Origin: Venturia oleaginea
Taxonomy: Eukaryota; Ascomycota; Dothideomycetes; Venturiales; Venturiaceae
Assembly: GCA_013176395.1 (NCBI GenBank)
Contig: JABMLP010000014.1
Location: 806,001 to 870,000 of the forward strand
DNA: 64,000 nucleotides
Direction: 5' to 3'
Shown: positions 43,050-55,255 of the stretch, one piece after another
Position numbering within the stretch: position 1 is the stretch's first letter
How the letters are laid out: each line of letters opens with the position of its first letter
The notes under the pieces: generated by a model
Seen by the model: the letters and a program-made list of their open reading frames with translations, nothing else
Database searches by the model: none
Told to the model about the DNA's origin: nothing
Made by a program: the position numbers and the translations under genes

Positions 43050-44647
43050 AAAACAGCACACACAGCGAGAACTCAATTTTTGGAATTTACAGAAGTATCA
43101 TCTAAAGATCATCAAAACACCTCTGCCAGTGGCCGCTCCGGCCTCTAGAGGCCATCGCGCGTCCCTCAGCGTCGATGAGATATCTCTAGAGTCGCCGTCG
43201 CGGCCACGGCAGAGCAAGCAGACGAATACATGAGCAAGCTACACGAACGATGCGTCCACCAAAGACAACAGCAACCATCTAGTCACTATCTCCCGGCTAG
43301 TCCATCACCCCAGATGACACTGCAACGCTCCGAGTCGACGAGTCACTGCTAGAACGGCAATACCTTCAACACAACTCAAACACCAGACGCCCGGTGCGCA
43401 ACAATCGGCACCACACACCACTGCAACGACTAGACAACCTCTCCCAACGTCTTGGCAAACCGTCCTGCTACAAGCTGTTGCCCAAAGCCTTGAGCCTCTC
43501 CCCAAACTGTTGCCTCCCAGTTATGGCATTGGCAAGAGTAGGTGCGCGACACAGTAAGTAGTAAGGACGCATAGAAGGAGCCTATTGGCGGCAAATCCCC
43601 TCCCTGTAAGCTAGCAGACGTAGCCTTGAGCCTCTCCCCAGACTGTTGCGTCCCAGTTATGGCATTGGCAAGAGTAGGTGCGCGATATAGCAAGCAGGGA
43701 GAGCGACTAGCAGCAGATAGGCTCCGACTATAAGACGACAGGTCTACAACACAATCGGTGCGACACGATACGGCAGCTGCTAGAGAACCTCATCTACTAT
43801 CGTCTCCGCAAACCGTCCTGCTGCAAGCTGATGTTCAGAGCCTTGAGCCTCTCCCCAAACTGTTGCGTCCCAGTTATGGCATTGGCAAGAGTAGGTGCGC
43901 AACACAGTAAGCAGTAAGGACGTATAGAAGGAGCTTATTGGCGGCAAATCCCCTCCCTACAAGCCAGCAGACGTAGCCTTGAGCCTCTCCCCAGACTGTT
44001 GCGTCCCAGTTATGGCATTGGCAAGAGTAGGAGCGCGATATAGCAAGTAGGGAGAGCGACTAGCAGCAGATAGGCTCCGACTATAAGACGGCAGGTCTAT
44101 AGCACGATCGGCGCCATACAATACGGCAGCTACCAGACAGCCTCGTCCACGGGCATACCCGGAGTATCACACCCAAGCAGCGAAATCACGACTACGATGG
44201 TTACTATTGTCTCCAGCATCACACAACCAAATACACCGCCGCATAGGAATCTGGTGCAAGGCAACTTTCACAAGCAGAAACATACTTAGGGAACCCATTG
44301 GCCTTGAGGGATAAGGCGAAACAGATAGACAAAGCTGAGCATTAGAGGGAGACTGTAGGTAGAAGGATAGCGAAACACGAGGCATTGCCTCTTGAGTCTA
44401 CATAGCACAGATATACTAGCAGAATACCCAGTATCTACAAGAGCCAGCGGGCATTTGGAGATACTGGTTAAGGGAAAAGAGGGAGGACGGAGGGGACAGC
44501 TGGTCTTGTTTCAGTGAACGGGGCGAAGTGGGGCGCGGTGGATTATGTAATCTATCACGTGTCGGCTGTCTGATGAAGTCCTCCTAACCGGACATAGCTG
44601 CCTGATTAAGCGGCTGCAACCGAGTAGGATAAAATCAATCAATCAAT
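43050..44647 (+). repeat. Retroposon-like repeat R2 (1598 bp), with a 353-bp tandem duplication
   Basis: Same family as R1 in opposite orientation. Starts AAAACAGCACACACAG and ends CAATCAATCAATCA. Flanked by the 15-bp duplication CACTGTGTGAGGGCA (43035-43049, 44648-44662). The marker GGCATTGGCAAGAGTAGG occurs at about 43525, 43661, 43878 and 44014, i.e. spacings 136, 217, 136: two tandem 353-bp units, where R1 has one. That accounts for the length difference (1598 against 1254). Confidence 0.7.
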
Positions 44648-44662
44648 CACTGTGTGAGGGCA

Positions 44663-45792
44663 TTTTGTCTCCGTGTGTAATGCGCTACATCCTAGATTTC
44701 GCCGCAACCTCACTACCAGCAGCAACAGTTCCAACCCCGTTAGTACCAACGAAAGTCGCACTCGTGAATGCGGTCATCCCAGACCCAAGATGGAAGATTA
44801 CCCAAAAGCCTCAGAGATAGGGATATCGACCCCAAGTGCCTTTTGCACCCGACCTGGGCGAGTTGATCAACTCGGAAGGTATTGATGAGCCGCTTCCAAA
44901 AATGCCGCCGAACAATACCTCTATTAGAAGTTCTCGCAGGCTCGGGCGACGGAGAAGAGGAGGTCATAGGTTGCAGCCCAATAACTCCTCGAGCCACGCT
45001 GTTCCTTCTCCACACTACTCCCGATTTCCCGTACGACTCTGAGAGATGGGAGGGAATGACAATTATTTGTCCCTTGCAAATCATATCACCTATAGCGCAC
45101 AATACCATGGCCTTTTGTTTCCGCAGGATGCCGGATGCCCTATCCAGACTCTTTGACAGGATCGGCGAAGGATACCTATTGTAGCCCATTAGATTATCAC
45201 ACGATCCATTCTTTCTTTGTCTGCGGACGGCTCAATACAATCACGAGCAGCTTTGAAGTTTGATAAGCAGTACAAAGTATCCCGTGAGATCTCATCTTTG
45301 TAGAACCGCGTCGGGAAGCTGTACATGCGCAACGTTTGGATTGGTGTAAATGGCTTCAACCAGGTGAAGGTCTGGGACTGCCATCAGGGGCGTGTCGGAG
45401 CGAACCGTGATAGAATTTTGATCGAAATAGCACGCGCAAGGTGTCAATATATTGGTTTTGGTGGTCGCAAAGTGGGCGCGCTGGTGAAGAATGGATGTCA
45501 AAGGGTGGTGTCAAATTTTGAGACCGATGAAGATTGATAGACAACCATGCTGCTGATCCGTGGGCATAACCATGGAACAACAGGAGGTGGACGTAACAGT
45601 CGGACGGTTTACGAAGGCGTGCCAACACGTTAAGACGAGTGCTATTGTCCATTATTGATCATCGTACAGAAACCTTCCTCTACCTTACTCCACATTCATC
45701 ATCATTACTAATACCCGCGCCCACAGTGGATATCGAAGCCTCAATACCGTCAAACAAAAAAGAACGCTCCCAAGCTCTCGTCTCCCACTACC
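44663..45792. other. No gene supported
   Basis: Several open frames of 70-150 codons overlap on both strands (for example minus strand 45189-44740), but none has recognisable motifs or intron structure. Confidence 0.3.
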
Positions 45793-46632
45793 TCAATGAC
45801 CGATATCCTTGTCATAATGTTCCGACACAAAAGGATGAGATGCAGTCTTGATCGATGCTCTATTGACCGACGGACTGTGGGGTGGAATCGGGGGGAGAGT
45901 GACTCTAGAACTACCAGGTCTACTCTTTTCTGCCGACATTTCAGCAGGACTGACCCACATCTCAGCAGGTGGAGATCCCTTGCGGTGGCGAATGTCCATT
46001 GTTTGCGCAATTTCCTTCTCCTGTTGTGTCTCCACGTGCTTCTTCCATCTTCGTCGGAAAACTAGTAGATATACAATGACACCAAAAAGCGCAACGGCGA
46101 ACAGTGCTGCAACCACACCGATAGCGATAACAGTGGCCTGCGGAACCAACGGCGATGGTGATCCTGCAATGTTTGCCGAATATGATGAGCCAGTATTGAG
46201 GCCACCCGAATTTTCCTGCGTTGCCGTTGGTGATGCCGCTGCTGCTGACGATGATGTAGATGAAGACAAAGAAGTGCTTGTCGGTGTTGCAGTACTTGCT
46301 GCTGACGTTGCGGCCAGTGTTTTGGCCAACGGAGGTGATGTGATATTATACACGCTGATATACCATGTGCCTCCACAGATTTGGGAACCGTTTCCCATGC
46401 AAGGTACCCCGCACCAGTATTCTTCTACTCGCTCTGGTTTTTCTTGAGCAAAGCTGCTACCGCAATAGCATTGAGAGCCGTACTCAAGGCCAAAGAGAGG
46501 ATAGTATGAGCTCACGCTGATACTGCTGCAGTACTCTTCGCAGACGGCGGCTGTCATGGTGTTTTTCTTCGTGAATGCTCCATCGAGAAGACGGGCTTCT
46601 TTGTCGCGGTAACACCCGAGATAGGAAACCAT
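45793..46632 (-). CDS. WSC-domain membrane protein (cell-wall stress sensor-like)
   Basis: 279 aa from the ATG at 46632. An N-terminal WSC domain (residues 3-95) has eight cysteines (7, 31, 35, 55, 57, 74, 78, 86), typical of the carbohydrate-binding WSC module (YLGCYRD ... QCYCGSSF ... GGTWYISVY). A Ser/Thr/Ala-rich stalk (about 105-140) is followed by one transmembrane helix (167-192), a basic stop-transfer RRRWKKH and a cytoplasmic tail of about 85 residues with a Pro/Ser-rich part. This is the layout of Wsc sensors that sit in the plasma membrane and signal cell-wall stress through Rho1/PKC. The chosen ATG leaves no signal peptide, so a short upstream exon with the leader is probable but was not identified. 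Confidence 0.78.
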   Translation of the reverse strand: MVSYLGCYRDKEARLLDGAFTKKNTMTAAVCEEYCSSISVSSYYPLFGLEYGSQCYCGSSFAQEKPERVEEYWCGVPCMGNGSQICGGTWYISVYNITSPPLAKTLAATSAASTATPTSTSLSSSTSSSAAAASPTATQENSGGLNTGSSYSANIAGSPSPLVPQATVIAIGVVAALFAVALFGVIVYLLVFRRRWKKHVETQQEKEIAQTMDIRHRKGSPPAEMWVSPAEMSAEKSRPGSSRVTLPPIPPHSPSVNRASIKTASHPFVSEHYDKDIGH

Positions 46633-47822
46633 GGCTTCTATCTCCAGGAAGGGATCAGATCGCTCAGAGAGCCGGATACAAGGTGTCGTAGATTGAGCGG
46701 GACGACAGAGATGCTCGTGAGGTTGAGCGAGGGAAATGTGGCGTGTGATAGACTGATTGAGCAGATTGCGGTTTGGCGTATGGTGGAGGAGCAAGGAGTA
46801 GAATGTAGAGTTCACCTGGCCATAACACTCGGACCCGTATTGTTGTTATGAAGTCAGTCAGGTAGGATCAAGAAGTTGTTATCGCGAGAAGCGTTTTCTG
46901 GCTGACTGTCTCGCCCGCAAGAGTCTTGACGGCGGGCAATGCTGGGCATTTGGTAATCTTATAAGATTGGATGATGTGACTGTGTTCACTCAAGATGTAG
47001 AGTCCGGATCTAGCGGTGCGAATACCGGGATTTGTTGTTGTTCGACAACGTGAAGACTGAGAGCGCCTCGATTGTTTGCTTTTTGCGCAGTAAGATGGCC
47101 ATAGCAAGCCTCATACAGCTGTTCAAACGCCGTGCCTTTCCATTCTGAGGATCCAACGATGCAGTCGGTGTCGTTCCGATTGCTGAGGAAAGCGGCTGGT
47201 TCAAGCTCACAAAGCAGAGGCGGAATCCCCAACATCGTTCATGCGAATGTGGAACAGCGAGGAAATGAGGTGGAGCAACATGCTTGTGATATCTTAGCCA
47301 CGAGTTTCCGTGGTTCGTGAAGTTCAATCATGTCGGCGCAACACTCCTCGTCGTTGGAAAATTGATCGGAAACATGATAGAGAAGGCTTTAAAGCGGCCG
47401 TGACAGGAGGTATATGTAGACTCGGATTTCCGACCACCAAAACGGAGATTGGTGAAGTGCAAAACTCACAGTTTGACTGGACGGAACGAACAACGTCGGA
47501 AGCTATCTGCGTATTCATATATGCTGGTCATCCGATTTACGGTCTCCCCGAGACCCCGTCAAGCCTCGGAAATCCATACGACAACTCGATACCTCTCTTT
47601 TGGAACATGTCAAACATGACTTGAATGAGGGGAATGACTTAATCTCCAAATCATGGGCGAGGGCAAATGAGCCAGGAGTGTTTTGGTGATAGTTTATTCC
47701 TGGTGTTCAGACTCGTCGAGAAGTTGCCGTTGTCCTCGGTCCGCTTACGATACGGATGCTACCCAAGTTTGGGAGCCTCATCCCCACGAAGTCGAACTTG
47801 AACGCAGCCTCATTCGTCCAAG
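46633..47822. other. Spacer between WSC gene and histidine phosphatase
   Basis: Presumed promoters of the two divergent genes and perhaps the missing first exon of the WSC gene (46633-46815). A minus-strand 81-codon frame at 47235-46990 reads smoothly but has no recognisable motif. Confidence 0.3.
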
Positions 47823-48789
47823 ATGGTGCTGGAAACCATCTATGTCGTGAGACATGGCGTATGTTACTTGACCACTTACTTTGTATCCTGCTAAATGAGA
47901 ACAGTTCCGCATGACTTGGTCGGTAGATCCATACACAATCCAATACTTCTCGGGCATGCCCACGCCTACCAATATCCCCACCGATCCTGCTCTCACTTCC
48001 TACGGCGAATCTCAAGCCGAACAGCTCGGCCACCATGCCCTCACTCTCGATCCTCCCGTAGACCAAGTCTTTTCCAGTCCGTACTACAGATGTCTACAAA
48101 CGATAAGGCCGGCAGTGGAGAAACTGCAGAACCAGAAGGGATACAAGAGAGGCATCGTGGTTGAGAACGGATTTGAGGAATGGTTTGGTGCTACGGGAGA
48201 CCATAGGACACATCCAAGACCTGCCACTATGGACGTCCTTAGGGAACACTTTCCACGTTTAGACCTACATGAACATCCTGACGGTCCAGCTATCGTACCT
48301 GCACATACGGGGGAAACAGTCGAGGGCTTACATGATAGAGTTGCTTACGCGTTACACAAGACGATTGAAAGAGCAGACAAGGCTGGTTGGAAGAGTATAA
48401 TCGTCTGCTCACATGCTGCTGCCATCATCGCCATTGGGCGCACTTTGACTGGTGAAATGCCAGAGGATTACACCAAGGATGACTTTCAATGCTACACCGC
48501 CGGCATGTCACAATTCAAGCGGCGAAATTTCACAACTTCATCGAACGAGAACATCGCTCCCTGGACAAACACAGAGCCAAAAAATATACCGGACATCAGT
48601 TGGAGAGGCAAGGGTGTCAAAGGAGGTTGGGACTGCACTGCGAACAGCCAGGCATCATATCTGAAAGGAGGTGCAGAAAGAGGCTGGAAGTTCTCGGGTG
48701 ATGAGAGCTTTTTGAGAGATCCTAATGGCTTTAATGATGGCATGAATGAGTTGGAGGCGGCTGAAAAGCTCAAGTCGTCCATGTTATGA
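47823..48789 (+). CDS. Histidine phosphatase family protein (TFIIIC tau55/Tfc7-like)
   Basis: Two exons, 47823-47858 and 47905-48789, with a GTATGT donor and a GCTAA-type branch; 306 aa. The first exon supplies the catalytic RHG (VVRHG, phospho-accepting His at ~11), completed by FRMTW after the splice. Further family residues: Arg in SSPYYRCLQT (~74), Glu in GFEEWFG (~103) and the second catalytic His in IIVCSHAAA (~182). The closest family known to me is the phosphoglycerate-mutase-like domain of the yeast TFIIIC subunit Tfc7 and its fungal homologues, based on the RHG-FRxxW start and the SHAA box. The C-terminal 100 residues (WRGKGVKGGWDC) would then contact the TFIIIC partner. Whether it is an enzyme or a structural subunit cannot be told. 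Confidence 0.82.
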
Positions 48790-49126
48790 TTGCACGAGCT
48801 CACACGACTAACCATGAATAATGAACAGCTAACCTGATCATCATTCAGGACTTTGATGACCTTCTGTTGCCCAGTCAAACGCTGATTCATCCTATGCCAT
48901 TTATACTCTTTGTGGCGACGTGATCCACCACCATATTAATTAATCGGGATAGCGACCGTACACCTCTGTAGACCTGACACACTCAATATCCCAGCGTTTC
49001 CCATAAACATCTTCCATTCACAACCTTCACACTCCCAACTGCCGGAACTGTCAGGATGTCATCGCCATTGATCTTCTATTGAACGTTCAGTGAAGGGGAA
49101 AAAAAACCTCCTTCCTCCACAGTGGT
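48790..49126. other. Intergenic, nothing supported
   Basis: 3' flank of the histidine phosphatase gene; no feature recognised. Confidence 0.4.
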
Positions 49127-49351
49127 TCAGATCTTGCCCTTTAGTATCAGGCGGCCTTCGGTGAGTTCTTGCCTTTTAATCATTAAGGCCGTCAACTCTT
49201 TCATGTGCTTCTTCCTTTTCTGATCGCTTTCTGGCAAACAGGCGTGGAACTCATAGTGTGTAGCTTCCCACACCCTCTTTTCGTAGTCCACTTCAAGCCT
49301 GGTGATCTCTTTGGGACTACCTTGTAGATTTCTTTTACTAGCGCCGATCAT
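49127..49351 (-). CDS. Possible terminal exon of a disrupted or unassigned gene (74 aa)
   Basis: Highly charged helical sequence (EITRLEVDYEKRVWEATHYEF ... KKHMKELTALMIKRQEL) ending in TGA-type stop at 49127. Just upstream on the minus strand lies an acceptor-like TGTATAG|CTTGGCCC at about 49365, so this may be a last exon whose upstream exons lie beyond the Tc1 insertion at 49434. No family recognised. Confidence 0.3.
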   Translation of the reverse strand: MIGASKRNLQGSPKEITRLEVDYEKRVWEATHYEFHACLPESDQKRKKHMKELTALMIKRQELTEGRLILKGKI

Positions 49352-49634
49352 GCCGTCAGGGCCAAGCTATACAATAGGTTAGCGCGACTACCTCAGTGAC
49401 CCTAGTACACATGCCACCAGCAGTGATGTGATACAAGTGCTGTGCATGAACGGGCTGACACACCCCCCCCCTGTCAATTTTGTCTCAGTCATGAAGATAG
49501 CAAAATGAAGCAGACTTTGTATACATTAACGTATTCCACCATCGAGCGGGTCAGCACATCGAGCGGGTCAAAAAGGCTTGGCACGACCAACTTATGTTAC
49601 GACTCTTCAATTTAATCGCTATCAACAATAGATT

Positions 49635-50989
49635 CTAAGTCCGTCGTGCTGCTATCTGATTCAGAAGATATCTTATATCTTTTTTACAATTTCGCGCATT
49701 ATGCCCAGGTGCGCCGCAGTTCCTACAGCGCCGTTGAATTGGTCGGGCTATTTCTTGACCACCACTACCACGAGCCTTCTTTGATCCCTGAGGCGCTATA
49801 GACGCCTCTGCAGCTACCTGCGCTGCTGCAGTCCCATACTCTATAGTACCACCTTGCTGGATCCACTTCCTTTTGCGCGATTTTCGGTTCGTTGTTACTG
49901 CTAATTGCTCTTCAAGCTCGCGGTTACGCGCAACAAGCAGAGCGTTTTGGTGTAGCATCAATTCAGCGCCCTTAACAAGCTGGGAAAAGCCTGCCTGGGC
50001 AGTAACTGGTGACCGAGTAAAAGACTCGCTTACGAGCTTGGATTGGGATCCAAATTCATAAGTATTACTTGGAGTCTTGGACTGCCACGGCGTTTCTGGG
50101 AGATGGGTTTCTGGCGGGGTTCGTAGCCGTACTTCAAGGCGATCCAACACCACCTGCGCGTCGATAGGGACTAGCCCTACTGTCTCAAAAGCCTTTTGAC
50201 AGTTCTCTTTCGTAAACACGTCGAAAAACGCGTCTTTGAAGGCAGGGAGAAAGCCTTCCTTGTTGATATGGTACACGCGTCGGCGTGCCAAGTCCCGGAC
50301 GCGTTGGGAGTACTTGCGCTTCAACGGCGAGAAGCAGACCACGTCAAGGGGCTGGAGTATATGCGACGAGTGCGATGGCATGCAGAGGGTTATAATCTTG
50401 TTTTCGAGGCAGTAGTCCTTGAAATCCTGGCTGAGATGGCTCTCATGGCCGTCCAAAATAAGCAGCCTGTATACCCCCACCTGCCGCGCCTTTGTATACG
50501 CGTTAAAGTGCTTCAACCACTCAAGACCAAGCGCATTATTTGTCCAGCCGTTCTCAGACACCGAGAGCTTCCAATTCCGTGGTATATCTGCCTCCTCATA
50601 CCACGCAGAGATATGAACGCGTCCTTTGTAGATAATGAATGGCGGGGTCGCATACCCGGCGGCGCAGATGCTCTGGATAACTGTAACCCACTCGCGATCG
50701 CCTGGCTGGATTAAATTAGGCCTTGTACGTCTTTCAGAAGCTGTGACGACCTTCATTGACCCAATAACGCCCATCTGGAAGCCAATCTCGTCAAAGTTGT
50801 GCGTATCCTCGTCGTGGATACCGTACTTTGCCTTGGTGTCTGTAACGAGCTTGAACCACGCGCCAATAATCTCTGGATCTTCCTGTAGTATCCTCTGCCT
50901 ATCCTTAGCTCGATTGAAGGCCATCTTGAGCTCATCTGAGCGCGTTATGAACCTCTCAGCCCAGCTTTTCCCTACTGGCTCTCCACCGC
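49635..50989 (-). pseudogene. pogo/Fot1 transposase, main part (DDE core and zinc knuckle)
   Basis: Continues in frame from the N-terminal part at 57422 once element C and one GTACA are removed (join ...LLGV|RGGEPVG). Then the end of a CENP-B/Tc5-type DNA-binding domain, and a DDE_1 core with D in NFDEIGFQMG, D in LLILDGHESH and D in LDVVCFSPLK. The C-terminal region is basic (NRKSRKRKW) with a CCHC knuckle (CRNCGAPGHNARNC). This part is uninterrupted. Confidence 0.9.
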
Positions 50990-50994
50990 GTACA

Positions 50995-51198
50995 TGTCAC
51001 GTTTGACCTTGGACTTGACTTGGAAGCATGACTTGAATTCTATGGGATGTGCGAAGTTGTAAGGATGAGGAGCTAACTAAGAGGTAGAGACGAGTCTAAG
51101 TACTTGCGACCAGTCTCGCGCTAGACCTGATCGAGCAGAACCACCACATTTAACTACATTTAACTGCATTCGAATACCAACATAGTTCGATCATGACA
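50995..51198 (-). repeat. 3' LTR of family C
   Basis: 204 bp, otherwise nearly identical to the 5' LTR. Lacks the 15-bp duplication. Preceded on the minus strand by the purine tract TTGGGGGGTAC. Confidence 0.93.
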
Positions 51199-51282
51199 GT
51201 ACCCCCCAACAAGGCCGAGGCGCAATGGTTCAAACTGAACTATTTGGCGAGGTGACTGACAAACTTGAAGCATGATCGAATC

Positions 51283-54200
51283 CTAACCAGGTCTGTACCC
51301 GGTTGGTTTTGGTTTTCTTGGATATCTCTGGTGAAATTCATCAACCGCGCTCTTTGCGTTGTGCAAGAATTGAAGGGGTTCCCATGTCGGTAAGTAATAG
51401 CCTTCCCATTTAACCTTGTAGTCAAATCTCTTCGTAGCTTTGTTGAATCGTGAATCAACGACTTCATCCAGGGTGTAGATTCCATCGTTTTCTTCAACAT
51501 CGACGGGAGGAGGTTGCGAGTCATTCTGGTTTGGAAACATCCTGTCGGAAGGGGGGTAGGCAGGGAGCAGTAGATTTGTATGAAAGACGGGGTGGCAATG
51601 CATAGAAGTAGAGAGCTCGAGTTTGTAAGCGTCGTGGTCTAGGGCTTGTAGAATCTTGAATTTGCCGGCGAACTTGCAGTCGAACTTTTTGGATGGGCGC
51701 GTGGTCTTGATATTCTTGAGGTTTAGCCAAACCCAGTCACCAACTTTGTAGTTTGGAGAACCAAGCCGATGTTTGTTCTTGAAATATTCGTAGGTAGCGC
51801 TGGCGTGGCGGATCTCGTTGTAGCAAATCTTCTCAAGGTTTGCCATGAAGTCAGCCATGGAATTAGCTTTTCGTGTCTCGGTAATTTCGTGGCGAGAGGC
51901 GTTACGGTCTGGTTGAATTGGCGCTTCCAATCCGGAGCGTGGATCGTAGCCGTAGGCGGCAAAAAATGGTGTGAGTTTTGTTGCATTGGAGGGTGTGTTG
52001 TTGATCACGAATTCGCAGAGTGGTAACCATTCGTCCCAATCATCTTGTTGATAATTGCAGTAAGCACGGATGTAGATTTCGACTTGGGCATTCGCTCGCT
52101 CGGTCCCGCCATCTGTCTCGGGGTGGAAACTGGTAGAGAGGCGGATTCGGATTCCGAGGCGTTTGCAGAGTACTTTCCAGAGGATAGCAACGAATTGGGA
52201 TCCTCGGTCGGAGATAATGCTTCGAGGTAAGCCGTGGAGGCGGTAGACGTGTTGGAGAAAGAGTAAGGCGCATTCGCGGGCTTCTGGGAGTTTTTGGCAG
52301 GGAATAAGGTGCTTGATTTTGGTGAGGCGATCGACAATTACTAAGAGGCAGGTATTACCTCCTTTGCGTGTAGCAGGTAAATCGGTAATGAAGTCCATCT
52401 GGATGTCTTCCCATCTTCGTTGAGGGGCTTCGAGAGTGTTGAGGAGTCCTTGGTACATTAGGTTGCTCGGTTTTGCGCGTCGATAGGCGTCGCATCGTGA
52501 GACCCATTTGTCCGAGGTGGCGTGCATGCCATGCCAGTAGTAGAACTTGCGGAGTTTGAGAAAGTTGTTAGCTTTACCCGGGTGACCTGCGACATTACAG
52601 TCGTAGTTCGCTTTCAGAATGTATGCTTGTAGTGTATCGTCTTGGGGAATAAATAGACACTTTTTATACCTAGGGCGGCCGTCGCGTTCTTCGCAGTCCT
52701 GCATCCGCAACGTTCGGTGGTGGGTTTTGCCGTCGCGTAGTTTTTTCAAGACTTCGCGTGGTTCTTTGTCTTTAGTCAACGCTCTAGCGTAGAGTTCTTC
52801 AAACTTGTCTTCGGCCCAAATAAGCTCTTCGTCGTCTGGGTCTTGCGAAGGGATGAATATGTCCGGAGGGGAGAACGGGGTGGTTGGGGTTTGTTCTTCA
52901 GCTACTGCGTCGTTGCTAGGTTTGTTCCATATATCGTTGAGGGGCTCAAGGGATTCGTCCCCGTCATTTTCGGAAGAGTCGCGGTAGTCTGGGTTTTTCT
53001 CGAAGTCTTGTGGAGAGGAGTGGTCACGAAGCGTAACTGGGCATAATGAAAGATTGTGGACTTGGAGCGCTAGTTCTTTTCGAATCTTAGGGTCAAGTGT
53101 GTGGGGTTTAAGCATAACCTGTGACTGGTGCTGGATACGCGGGTCGGATACGTTTGAGGGGAGGTCTTGGGAGCGGCGGGTCAAGGCGTCGGGTTTCGTA
53201 GTATCTTTTCCTGGTCTCCTCGAAGTGGAATTGGGAGAGGAATTCGGCCCAACGGGCTTGTCGGCGAGTGAGTTTTTTGGTTGACATGTAGTATTCGAGG
53301 TTTCGGTGGTCTGTAATAACTTCGATCGGGTCTTCAGTTCCTTCGAGCTCTCCTCGCCACTCTTCGAATGCGCGAATGATTGCTAGGAGTTCTTTGTCGT
53401 AGATTTCGTAATTACACTCCTGGGGTGTGAACTTGTGAGAGAAGAAGGCGACGGGGTGTAGCAAACCGTCATTGCCGATTTGTGAGAGTACTCCAGCGCC
53501 TACCCAGTCGAAGGCGTCTGTTTCGACAATACACTTCTTTGTAGGGTCGAAATGTGCGAGGATTGGTGCGGAGATGAAGGCTTCTTGGAGTTTATCAAAA
53601 GCGGCGCGCTGTTTTGGGCCGAAGTAGAACGGCTTGTCTTTTTTCAGTAAGTCGGTAAGAGGTTTCGCGGTGGAGGAGTAATTGAAAATAAAACGGCGGT
53701 AGAAATTGGCAAAACCGAGGAAGGATTGGACGTCATGGCGAGTGGTACAGTATTGCCAATCAATGATTGTTTTGACTTTGTCCGGGTCCATCCGGATTCC
53801 GTGGTCTGTGATAATTAAACCGAGAAATTTGACTTCTGTCTGGTAGAATTCGCATTTGTCGATGTCGATGTTGAGTCCTGCTGCGTGCATTCGTTCGATA
53901 ACCTGCCGCACTTGAATTTTATGCTCTTCGAGAGTTTCGCTGTAGATTAGGATGTCGTCGAGGTACGCGGTGCAGAAAACGTCGAGGAAGTCTTTAAGTT
54001 GTTCGTTAATATACGACTGCCAGGTCGCCGGGGCATTGCAGAGGCCGAAGTTCATAACTAGAGATTCGAACAGACCGAAGCGGGTTCTGAATGCAGTGAG
54101 AGGAACGCTGTCGGGGTGGACTCGGAGTGCGTTGAATGCTGAGATAATATCGATCTTCGTGAAGTACTTGGCTTTGCTGAGTTTGTCTAGGGTTTCGCGG

Positions 54201-55255
54201 AGTAAGGGAATAGGGTATCAGTTTTTTCGAGTAATGGCGTTGAGTTTTCGGTAGTCTACGCAGAATCGCAGACCACCACCTGGTTTTTTGACAAAGATAC
54301 ATGGGGAACTGACGTCGGACTGGCTTTTTCTGATAAAACCTTTTCCCAAATTCTCCTCCAGCCATTTCCGGAGGCATTTGAGTTCGTTCTGGGACATACC
54401 GTAGAGAGGAGCGTTGGGTAACTGGTTTTTCTTGTCTTCTTGAATTTCGATTTTGTGGTCGACGAGGCGTGAAGGGGGCAGTGAATCAGCAGCTTTTCTG
54501 TTAAAAGCGTGCGCGAGGTCGTGAAGGTCTTTGGGTAACTGGGGGCGAGGGTCTTTGTAATCTGGTTTCTTCGCCAGAAATTTATCGATATCTTGAATAC
54601 TGATTGCGTAGATTTGAGCATTGGGCTGCTTAGAATTCCATTGAAAAGCGTGAGAGTTGACAATCTTCCAATCGCGAGGAGAGTCCGGGGTTTCTTGAGG
54701 GGGTGCGCGGGCACCAAACGGGAGCGGGATATACTCAACAGAGCCCTTGTGGCCCTGAAGTCATTTCTTAGAACAGTGGGTACCGAAGTGAATACTACGA
54801 TTCTCAAAATCGAGTTTCACACCGTGGAGGTTCATCCAGGGAGTGCCAAAGATGACTGCTGCGGAGCCGAGACGGGTAACAAAGAATTTCGTGGTTTCGA
54901 GGTGGTGTTCTCCGGTTCTGACGGAGACGTGGATTTCGTGAGTAACGTAAGAGGGTGCAGAGGATGCCTGTTCGCCGTCAAAGGCTTTGAGGCGGCGGGG
55001 GTTTTCGAGGGGAATAAAGGGAAAGCCGTGGGATTGCGCAAAATCGAGGTCTATGAAACTTCCTGTGGCAAAGGAATCAGTAACGGCGAGGGTTTTGATC
55101 GATTCATTAAGTGTAATTGGGACTATGATTGGTCTAGAGTCTACTGGTCCATCAATCTCTCCTGTTGATTTCTCTGAGTAACCTAGAACTGCCGAACTGA
55201 TGTGAAGAACATGTCGTTTCGATTTGTTGTCGTGTCTTGATGAACATCTTTTCAA
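51283..55255 (-). pseudogene. Pol of family C (protease-RT-RNase H-integrase-chromodomain), two stops and a frameshift
   Basis: Protease active site reads TDSFATGSFID, where relatives have DSGATG, so Gly is replaced by Phe. TGA at 54761-54763 follows the protease and TGA at 54218-54220 falls in RT (AITRKN*YPIPLL), each one C-to-T step from CGA. RT has YLDD; RNase H has [11 protein letters not shown] and the ITDHRNLEY block. A frame change near 53215 separates RNase H from the linker and integrase. The HHCC zinc domain has CDAY instead of CxxC. Integrase DDE: DFITDLP, ISDRGSQF, HPETDGGTERAN. A chromodomain (YTLDEVVDSR ... YKVKWEGYYLPTWEP) ends the protein. Not functional. Confidence 0.9.

Noticed and set aside
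46062..46376. Minus-strand ORF rich in Gln/His and plus-strand 199-codon ORF at 45848-46447
   Set aside because: Both are other-frame readings of the WSC gene, whose Cys pattern and membrane helix are convincing.
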